Source: Prevotellaceae bacterium (GTDB taxonomy: Bacteria > Bacteroidota > Bacteroidia > Bacteroidales > UBA932). From it: a DNA stretch of 37,561 nt. The stretch covers positions 1-37,561 of the forward strand of contig JAITAP010000014.1 in NCBI GenBank assembly GCA_031284065.1, written 5' to 3'. The notes beneath the pieces were generated by a model that made no database searches, was not told the DNA's origin, and worked only from the letters and a program-made list of their open reading frames with translations. Below, piece after piece: positions 31,811 through 37,561 of the stretch (position 1 is its first letter; every line of letters begins with the position of its first letter). The position numbers were made by a program, and so were the translations under genes.

Positions 31811-34243
31811 ATGATAAGAGTACTGAAATTTGGAGGCTCGTCGGTTGCCACGCCCGAGAGCATACGAAAGGTAAAAGCAATTGTGGAGCAAAGCGCTGAT
31901 AATAAGTTTATAGTAGTATCGGCGCTGGGAGGCATAACCGACCAGCTGGTGAAGGCAAGCGCAATGGCGGCGGCGGGAGAAGACGACTTCAAAAAAGAGC
32001 TGAACGAAATAGAGCAACGCCACCTGAGCGCGGCAAAATCGTTGGTAAAACCGCAGCAGCAAGGGCACGTGCTGAGCGAGCTGAAGGTAATGCTTAACGA
32101 GCTCGAAGATTACTTACAGAGCATTGCGCGCCTGCGCGAGCTCACGCCCAAGCTACAGGACTACGTGCTGAGCTTTGGCGAGCGCATGAGCGCATTTTTG
32201 CTGAGCGAAACCATCGCCGACGCCGTCCTGATTGACTCGCGCAGCATCATCAAAACCGATAGCACGTTTGGCAAGGCCACCGTAGATTTTGCAAAAACGA
32301 ACGAGCTCTGCAAAGCGTCACTCTCCGACGTTAAAGGCCGCGCGGTGCTGCCGGGCTTCATTGCCTCCGACAAAAACGGCGCTACCACTACGCTCGGAAG
32401 AGGCGGAAGCGACTACACTGCCGCCATTCTTGCGGCTGCCATAGGCGCTTCATTCGTAGAAATCTGGACAGATGTGGACGGTTTTATGACCGCAGACCCG
32501 CGCAAGGTCGAGAAAGCGTACACCATTAAGCGCCTCAGCTACTCGGAAGTTTTTGAGCTGTCGAATTTTGGCGCAAAGGTAATTTACCCGCCTACGGTGC
32601 ACCCGCTGCTTTCTGCCGACATTGCCATGCTGATAAAAAACACGTTCAACCCGGCAGCCGACGGAACGCTGGTAGATGCTCACGCCGACACGTCAACCGA
32701 CCAAGCTATCAAAGGCATTTCATCCATTGACGATATTGCCCTCCTCACGCTGCACGGCGTTGGGATGACCGGCGTATCGGGCACCTCAAAGCGGCTGTTT
32801 AGCGCGCTGGCGGAGGCAAAAGTCAACGTGATACTCATTTCGCAGGCTTCGTCGGAGCAATCCATAACTTTTGCCATAGCGCCGGAGCACGTAGAGCCGG
32901 CAAGGCAAACCATAGAGCGCGAATTTGAGGCGGAAATACGCCACAAAACCATCGGGTTGAGGGTGGAGGACAAAATGTCCATCATTGCCATTGTGGGCGA
33001 AAATATGAAGCGTATGCCGGGCATATCGGGCAAACTTTTCAACGCCTTAGGCAAAAACGGCGTAAACGTGGTGGCAATTGCGCAAGGCTCGTCGGAGCTT
33101 AACATTTCAACCGTAGTTCACAAGCTAAACCTGCGCAAGGCGCTCAACGTAATTCACGAAGCTTTTTTTTTATCGGGCTATAGAGAGGTACACCTGTATA
33201 TAGCCGGGATTGGTACTGTGGGTGGAAATTTAGTGCAGCAGATACGGCAGCAGCGCGAAGACCTGATGAAAAATCATCGCCTCAAAATAAACGTGGTCGG
33301 CGTGATGAACTCTAAAAAAATGCTGTTCGACGTGCAAGGCATAAACCTCGACGACGTGAGGGGCGAGCTTGAGCGCAAGGGGACAACGCTAAGCCTGAAC
33401 AGCTTTGTGCAGCACATTGCTTCGGTGAACCTGCGCAACAGCATTTTTGTCGATTGCACCGCCAGCGGAGAGGTGGCGGATATTTACGGAATTGCGCTAC
33501 AGTCATTTGTGTCGGTGATAACGGCCAACAAAATTGCCTGCTCAAGCGATTACGCGCGGTACCGGCAGCTGCAAGACCTGTCGCGCATACGGGGGGTGAA
33601 ATTTTTGTACGAAACCAACGTTGGCGCAGGATTGCCCGTAATTAAAACCATAAACGAGCTGATGCTTAGCGGCGACAGGATTGTAAAGCTGGAGGCCGTA
33701 CTCTCCGGCACGCTCAACTTCATTTTTAACACCATCAGCGAAGAAATTACGATGAGTCAGGCCATAAAAATGGCTCAAGAAAAAGGCTACTCGGAGCCCG
33801 ACCCGCGCGTTGACTTGAGCGGAATAGACGTGCTCCGCAAAATTTTAATCCTCTCCCGCGAATGTGGCTACCCTTTGGAAAAAACAGATGTGGAGGTAAG
33901 CAAGTTTTTACCCGACAGCTGCTTTGACACGCCCACTATGGACATGTTTTTTGGCGAGGTGCAAAAGCTGGATGCGGACTTTGAGGCGCGTCGCAAAGCG
34001 TTGTACAAAGCGGGAAAACGCTGGCGGTTTGTAGCCTCGCTTGACAACGGGAAAGCCAAAGTCAGCCTGCAAGAGGTAGATGTTGCGCACCCGTTCTTCA
34101 ACCTGCAAGGCAGCGATAATATTATAACGCTGCACACCGAGCGGTATAGCGCACAACCTATGGTGATAAAAGGCGCAGGCGCGGGAGCGGCCGTTACGGC
34201 GGCCGGCGTATTCGGCGATATTATCAGGGTGGCGAATATTTAG
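31811..34243 (+). CDS. thrA: Bifunctional aspartokinase/homoserine dehydrogenase
   Basis: 810 residues. The N-terminal aspartokinase starts 'MIRVLKFGGSSVATPESI' (KFGGSS, residues 6-11) and includes 'TTLGRGGSDYTAAILAAAIG' and 'VDGFMTADPRKV'. A pair of ACT regulatory domains follows (LLTLHGVGMTGVSGTSKRLF; VGENMKRMPGISGKLFNALG). The C-terminal homoserine dehydrogenase has the NAD(P)-binding 'YIAGIGTVGGNLV' near residue 460 and the substrate signature 'FLYETNVGAGLPVIKTINEL'. It catalyses steps 1 and 3 of threonine/methionine synthesis and is expected to be inhibited by threonine. Nothing in it looks damaged. Confidence 0.97.
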   Translation: MIRVLKFGGSSVATPESIRKVKAIVEQSADNKFIVVSALGGITDQLVKASAMAAAGEDDFKKELNEIEQRHLSAAKSLVKPQQQGHVLSELKVMLNELEDYLQSIARLRELTPKLQDYVLSFGERMSAFLLSETIADAVLIDSRSIIKTDSTFGKATVDFAKTNELCKASLSDVKGRAVLPGFIASDKNGATTTLGRGGSDYTAAILAAAIGASFVEIWTDVDGFMTADPRKVEKAYTIKRLSYSEVFELSNFGAKVIYPPTVHPLLSADIAMLIKNTFNPAADGTLVDAHADTSTDQAIKGISSIDDIALLTLHGVGMTGVSGTSKRLFSALAEAKVNVILISQASSEQSITFAIAPEHVEPARQTIEREFEAEIRHKTIGLRVEDKMSIIAIVGENMKRMPGISGKLFNALGKNGVNVVAIAQGSSELNISTVVHKLNLRKALNVIHEAFFLSGYREVHLYIAGIGTVGGNLVQQIRQQREDLMKNHRLKINVVGVMNSKKMLFDVQGINLDDVRGELERKGTTLSLNSFVQHIASVNLRNSIFVDCTASGEVADIYGIALQSFVSVITANKIACSSDYARYRQLQDLSRIRGVKFLYETNVGAGLPVIKTINELMLSGDRIVKLEAVLSGTLNFIFNTISEEITMSQAIKMAQEKGYSEPDPRVDLSGIDVLRKILILSRECGYPLEKTDVEVSKFLPDSCFDTPTMDMFFGEVQKLDADFEARRKALYKAGKRWRFVASLDNGKAKVSLQEVDVAHPFFNLQGSDNIITLHTERYSAQPMVIKGAGAGAAVTAAGVFGDIIRVANI

Positions 34244-34293
34244 CGAAAAAGCGCAGCCGTAATCAAACGCAAAACCATAATCAGACGCATAAA

Positions 34294-35217
34294 ATGCCGG
34301 ACAAGCTCAAAATATTTTCGCCTGCCACAGTTGCCAACGTTGCCTGCGGGTTTGACGTGCTGGGCTTTGCGCTCAACAACCCCGGCGACGAAATCAGCAT
34401 AGCGTTCAACAGTAGCGGCGCTATTGCGCTGCGCGACGAAACGCCGTATGGCTTGCCGCTGTCGCCCGAAAAAAACGCAGCGGCCGTAGCGCTGCAATCC
34501 ATGCTTAATGCCCTGCAAAGCAGGCAGGGGTTTGATATTACCTTTTTGTCAAAAATCATGCCCGGTAGCGGCGTTGGGTCAAGCGCGGCAAGTTCGGCCG
34601 CCGGCGTGTTTGGCGCTAACGAATTGCTTGGTCGTCCGTTTACGCGCAAGCAGCTGGTGGAGTTTGCCATGCAGGGCGAGAGGGTCGCAAGCGGCTCGGC
34701 ACATGCCGACAACGTAGCGCCGGCGCTCATGGGCGGCTTCACGCTGGTGCGCAGCTACGCGCCGCTTGATGTTATTCCCATTCCCAGCCCTCCGGTATTT
34801 GCCGCTGTGGTGCATCCTCAAATTGAAGTACGCACGAGCGATAGCCGCAAAATTCTGCGTCAGGAAGTACCCATAAAAAAAGCTGTGGAGCAGTGGGGAA
34901 ACGTTGCCGGGCTTGTTGCCGGACTTTTTACCAACGACTACGACCTCATTAGCCGCTCGCTGCACGACGTGATTGTAGAGCCTGTGCGCGCGCTACTTAT
35001 TCCCGAATTTTACGCCATCAAGCAGGCTGCCATTGACGCCGGTGCGCTGGGGTGCAGCATTTCCGGCAGCGGGCCTTCCATCTTTGCCCTGAGCAGGGAC
35101 AAAGAAACGGCGCAAAACGTAGCGCAGGCAATGCACTATGGATTTGACCGGGTAGGCATTGAAAGCCACATTTTTGTATCGCCCATCAACAAAGAGGGGG
35201 TGCGGGTTAGCGAGTAG
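34294..35217 (+). CDS. thrB: Homoserine kinase (GHMP family)
   Basis: 307 residues. Phosphorylates homoserine with ATP. The GHMP phosphate-binding loop is PGSGVGSSAASSAAG from residue 90, and the N-terminal 'FSPATVANVACGFDVLGFAL' is diagnostic for ThrB. 'GALGCSISGSGPSIFAL' near the end is the third GHMP motif. It lies 50 nt after thrA and 50 nt before thrC. Confidence 0.96.
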   Translation: MPDKLKIFSPATVANVACGFDVLGFALNNPGDEISIAFNSSGAIALRDETPYGLPLSPEKNAAAVALQSMLNALQSRQGFDITFLSKIMPGSGVGSSAASSAAGVFGANELLGRPFTRKQLVEFAMQGERVASGSAHADNVAPALMGGFTLVRSYAPLDVIPIPSPPVFAAVVHPQIEVRTSDSRKILRQEVPIKKAVEQWGNVAGLVAGLFTNDYDLISRSLHDVIVEPVRALLIPEFYAIKQAAIDAGALGCSISGSGPSIFALSRDKETAQNVAQAMHYGFDRVGIESHIFVSPINKEGVRVSE

Positions 35218-35237
35218 CCCGACGCAAAAAAAATGCG

Positions 35238-35245
35238 TACTTTTG
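35238..35245 (+). promoter_or_regulatory. Possible internal promoter before thrC
   Basis: TACTTTTG matches TAnnTTTG, about 23 nt before the thrC ATG. A short hairpin (GACGCA...TGCGTA, 35221-35239) overlaps it. No -33 element, so it may be chance. Confidence 0.3.
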
Positions 35246-35267
35246 CCCTCACATTATCATTAGCAGA

Positions 35268-36560
35268 ATGAAATACTATAGCACCAACAAGCAAGTCCCG
35301 CTATCGACGCTGAAAGACGCGGTTTTAAAAGGGTTAGCCGATGATAACGGCTTGTACATGCCGGAGCGTATTCCGCAGCTCGGCGGCGATTTTTTTGCCG
35401 CGCTGCACGCCAAAACGCTTCAGGAGATAGCGTCGGAGGTTGCCGTCGCGCTTTTTGGCGAAGACATACCGGCGGCAACGCTGCGCGATATAGTGCACGG
35501 TGCGCTGAATTTTGACATTCCGCTGGTGAAAGTAGCCGACAACCGCTACAGCCTTGAGCTGTTTCACGGGCCTACTATGGCATTCAAAGACGTTGGCGCT
35601 CGCTTTTTGGCGCGAATGATGCAGCATTTCACCCGCAACGAAAGCGTTGAAACAAACGTGCTGGCGGCAACCTCCGGCGACACGGGAAGCGCGGTGGCAA
35701 ACGGGTTTCTGGGAATTGAGGGTATTACCGTTACGATTTTATACCCAAAAGGCTTGGTGAGCAAAATTCAGGAGTCGCAGTTTACCACGCTGGGGCAAAA
35801 TGTGTGCGCTCTCGAAGTGGAGGGCACATTTGACGATTGTCAGCGCTTAGTCAAGCAAGCTTTTCTGGATAAGGAGCTCAACGCGCAGCGCAAGCTCACG
35901 TCGGCGAACTCTATCAACTTGGCACGCTTCATCCCGCAGGCGTTCTACTACTTTTGGGCTTGGGCGCAAATGCCGAAAGACTGCGAGGTGGTAGCGTCCG
36001 TTCCGAGCGGAAACTTCGGCAACCTGATGGCGGGATTGCTTGCCATGCGCATGGGGTTGCCCGTAAAGCATTTCATTGCCGCAAACAACGCCAACGACAT
36101 TTTTTTGAAGTACCTGCAAACGGCTAAATTTTCGCCGCGCCCAAGCATTGCCACCATCGCCAACGCGATGGATGTGGGCAACCCGAGCAACTTTGCCCGT
36201 ATCATGGACTTGTACGGCAGCAATTACGCCAGCGTAACGGCAGACATTTCGGGCTACAGCTATAGCGATGCGCAAATTCGAGAGGTGATAAAGCGTACAT
36301 TTACCGAAACCGGATACACGCTCGACCCGCACGGAGCCTGCGCCTGCGAAGCCTTGCGCGAGTACTTGGAAACGAACAAAACGCCTAAGGGATTTTTTCT
36401 GGAAACGGCGCACCCTGCAAAGTTCAAGGAAACGGTGGATGATATTTTGGAGGCTGATATTGCCGTTCCCGAAAAGCTGCAAGCCTTTATGAGCGGTAAA
36501 AAGCAAACCGTTGGCATGAGCATCCGGTACGAAGATTTCAGGGATTTTCTGCTGAAATGA
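35268..36560 (+). CDS. thrC: Threonine synthase
   Basis: 430 residues. Converts O-phosphohomoserine to threonine with pyridoxal phosphate bound to K107 in 'LELFHGPTMAFKDVGARFLA'. 'VLAATSGDTGSAVANGFLG' and 'SVPSGNFGNLMAGLLAMRMG' are the phosphate-cup and PLP-phosphate loops. The start 'MKYYSTNKQVPLSTLKDAVL' and 'GLADDNGLYMPERIPQL' place it in the bacterial/fungal long-form class rather than the plant-type class. Last gene of the thr operon; no U-tract terminator is seen after it, only a weak AGGCT-TT-AGCCT hairpin at 36602-36613. Confidence 0.97.
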   Translation: MKYYSTNKQVPLSTLKDAVLKGLADDNGLYMPERIPQLGGDFFAALHAKTLQEIASEVAVALFGEDIPAATLRDIVHGALNFDIPLVKVADNRYSLELFHGPTMAFKDVGARFLARMMQHFTRNESVETNVLAATSGDTGSAVANGFLGIEGITVTILYPKGLVSKIQESQFTTLGQNVCALEVEGTFDDCQRLVKQAFLDKELNAQRKLTSANSINLARFIPQAFYYFWAWAQMPKDCEVVASVPSGNFGNLMAGLLAMRMGLPVKHFIAANNANDIFLKYLQTAKFSPRPSIATIANAMDVGNPSNFARIMDLYGSNYASVTADISGYSYSDAQIREVIKRTFTETGYTLDPHGACACEALREYLETNKTPKGFFLETAHPAKFKETVDDILEADIAVPEKLQAFMSGKKQTVGMSIRYEDFRDFLLK

Positions 36561-36653
36561 TTTTACCGGCTTCACTACTGACCAGCTAAAATTCGGTCGT
36601 AAGGCTTTAGCCTAATATCACTAAGGGGCGCGGCACGGGGCGCGGCGTTCGCG

Positions 36654-36992
36654 CCATCCCGTTAGGGATGGAACGCTCGGTAGAAAACCATCCCCACCAC
36701 CAAACCCGACAGTCCGTAGGAATGCCTCCGAAATATTTTTGGACACATTCCTAACGGAATGTGTTGCGCCGAGAAGATTGCCCTTTTCTACCGAGCGGTT
36801 CATCCCTACGGAATGAAAGACGCAAGCGACCTGCCACACCTTGCTCCCGGACCTCACCCCCGACCCCTCTCCAAAGGAGAGGGGAGGCTTGCGCCGAACA
36901 TCGCGCCCCGCCGCGCATCGCGCCCCACCCCACCCGTCATTCCGACCGGAGCGCGCAAGGCACGCGCGCGCGCAGCGGAGGAACCTCCCGCC
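36654..36992. repeat. Composite intergenic repeat module, copy 2
   Basis: Contains hairpin CCATCCC-GTTA-GGGATGG (36654-36671) followed by the inverted form CGCTCGGTAGAAAA, then GGACACATTCCTAACGGAAT with hairpin CATTCC-TAAC-GGAATG (36746-36761), TTTTCTACCGAGCG with TTCATCCCTACGGAATGAA, GACGCAAGCG, and the GTCATTCCGACCGGAGCGCG block ending GGAGGAACCTCCCGCC (36935-36992). Block order matches 14497-14708. Confidence 0.65.
36864..36884. repeat. Perfect palindrome CCCCTCTCC-AAA-GGAGAGGGG
   Basis: Nine-bp arms around AAA, preceded by CCTCACCCCCGA. A similar CCTCACCCC...CTCTCC sequence is common in intergenic DNA of many bacteria. Confidence 0.7.
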
Positions 36993-37030
36993 ATTTTTGC
37001 CATATAACGGCAACAAGGGTGGGTGGTAAG

Positions 37031-37066
37031 GTGGGAGGTTCCTCGCTACGCTCCGAATGACGGCGG
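37031..37066. repeat. Inverted copy of the GGAGGAACCTCC dispersed repeat
   Basis: GTGGGAGGTTCCTCGCTACG then CTCCGAATGACGGCGGG is the reverse orientation of the block at 36935-36992, separated from it by about 40 nt. Confidence 0.55.
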
Positions 37067-37103
37067 GAGGGAACGGCGGTGGGGCGTTTGCGGGGCGGAG
37101 ATA

Positions 37104-37283
37104 AACCTCATTTCCACCTCATTTCTTTAACAAAACAACCTCAGTAGCAATGGCATGAAAATCTCTCCCACAACCTCATTACCTCATTACAAAGCGATTG
37201 AATGAGGTAATGAGGTTGGCAGGTATGTACGTATTTCTGCTACTGAGGTTGTTTTGTTGTTTGAATGAGGTGGAAATGAGGTT
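37104..37283. repeat. 180-nt nested inverted repeat with three perfect helices
   Basis: Arm 1: 37104-37123 with 37264-37283 (20 bp; AACCTCATTTCCACCTCATT). Arm 2: 37130-37149 with 37238-37257 (20 bp; ACAAAACAACCTCAGTAGCA). Arm 3: 37172-37188 with 37201-37217 (17 bp; AACCTCATTACCTCATT) around a 12-nt loop. All three are perfect. The joints are a symmetric 6x6 and a 22x20 internal loop. The octamer ACCTCATT occurs four times on the left, and its complement four times on the right. Confidence 0.9.
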
Positions 37284-37326
37284 GTTGCGGCGGGACGGGA
37301 CGAACGCCGCGACCCCGCGCCCCCCC

Positions 37327-37561
37327 AAGCCCTGAAAGGGCGAAATCATTAGCGTAGGGCAACGCCCTGCGAACGCCGAGCCCCCGCGCCTCCCCCAAGC
37401 CCTGAAAGGGCGTAATCCATTAGCGTAGGGCAACGCCCTACGAACGCCGCGCATCGCGCGCCTCCCCCAAGCCCTGAAAGGGCGTAATCCATTAGCGTAG
37501 GGCAACGCCCTACGAACGCCGCGCTCCCGCGCCTCCCCCAAAGCCCTGAAAGGGCGTAATC
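37327..37561. repeat. Tandem array of about 72 nt, running off the right edge
   Basis: AAGCCCTGAAAGGGCG starts at 37327, 37397, 37469 and 37541 (periods 70, 72, 72). Each unit holds two hairpins: GCCC-TGAAA-GGGC and TAGGGC-AAC-GCCCTA (last base G in the first unit), then CGAACGCCG and a variable G/C-rich joint. The fourth unit is cut by the window end. Confidence 0.85.

Noticed and set aside
35847-36575. Long antisense open frames, for example opposite thrC and alaS
   Set aside because: Shadows of real genes in G/C-rich DNA; sense proteins are complete and conserved.
37179-37541. 120-codon minus-strand frame with a 24-residue repeat
   Set aside because: The repeat is the 72-nt DNA array read in one frame; 72 is divisible by 3, so the frame stays open by chance.

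Overview
The window reads as a chromosomal segment of a member of the Bacteroidota, most likely the order Bacteroidales. The evidence is a set of promoters with the Bacteroidota -7 box TAnnTTTG (several with a TTG/TTTG about 20 nt upstream), the near absence of Shine-Dalgarno sequences, the protein families present (HhH/outer-membrane pair, LysM plus periplasmic-binding fusion, NrtR-like Nudix regulator, ThrA fusion followed by thrB and thrC) and the general look of the proteins. Most genes are housekeeping. There is no phage, no insertion sequence with a transposase and no CRISPR array.

Layout. 1-1348, minus strand: the first 31 codons of purL, a small unknown ORF, a tRNA T-arm-like remnant and a lolD-type ABC ATPase. 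1654-2906, plus: greA, a HIT-family hydrolase gene and trxA as a short operon. 2941-6341, minus: ssb, then a translationally coupled pair for a secreted beta-barrel-like protein and a helix-hairpin-helix protein. 7012-11933, plus: a four-gene set for extracytoplasmic electron transfer (secreted NHL-type propeller with a cysteine tail, Tat-type secreted polyferredoxin, NapH/NosR-like membrane Fe-S protein, membrane-anchored PQQ-type propeller). 12036-14478: trmB (minus), then a degraded HTH fragment with its terminator, xerD and xseB (plus). 14479-15122 is a repeat-rich gap. 15123-18098: a 991-residue protein with two receiver-like modules and a PPDK-type nucleotide-binding domain. 18323-24192, all minus: pectinesterase, Nudix-like regulator, hisH, hisF (without hisA), serine beta-lactamase-like hydrolase, thioesterase, lipoprotein. 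24695-28957, plus: infC-rpmI-rplT, a terminator, then alaS. 29102-31651, minus: LysM/periplasmic-binding fusion followed by yggS. 31811-36560, plus: thrA-thrB-thrC. 36561-37561: about 1 kb with no gene, made almost wholly of repeats.

How the parts work together. thrA, thrB and thrC together cover aspartate kinase, homoserine dehydrogenase, homoserine kinase and threonine synthase. hisH and hisF form the imidazole-glycerol-phosphate synthase heterodimer. infC-rpmI-rplT is the classical translation operon, and its infC appears to begin at AUA behind the strongest Shine-Dalgarno in the window. The four genes at 7-12 kb are the best candidate for an uncharacterised system: two share almost the same RK-type Tat signal, three carry cysteine motifs for Fe-S clusters and two carry beta-propellers, which suggests a periplasm-facing redox chain whose substrate cannot be read from sequence.

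Non-coding structure is unusually rich: short hairpins whose arms vary while the loop stays TAC or TAAC, 53-nt and about 72-nt tandem arrays, period-7 A/T-rich microrepeats at gene edges, a composite repeat module present twice in the same order, and a 180-nt nested inverted repeat with 57 perfectly paired positions near the right edge.
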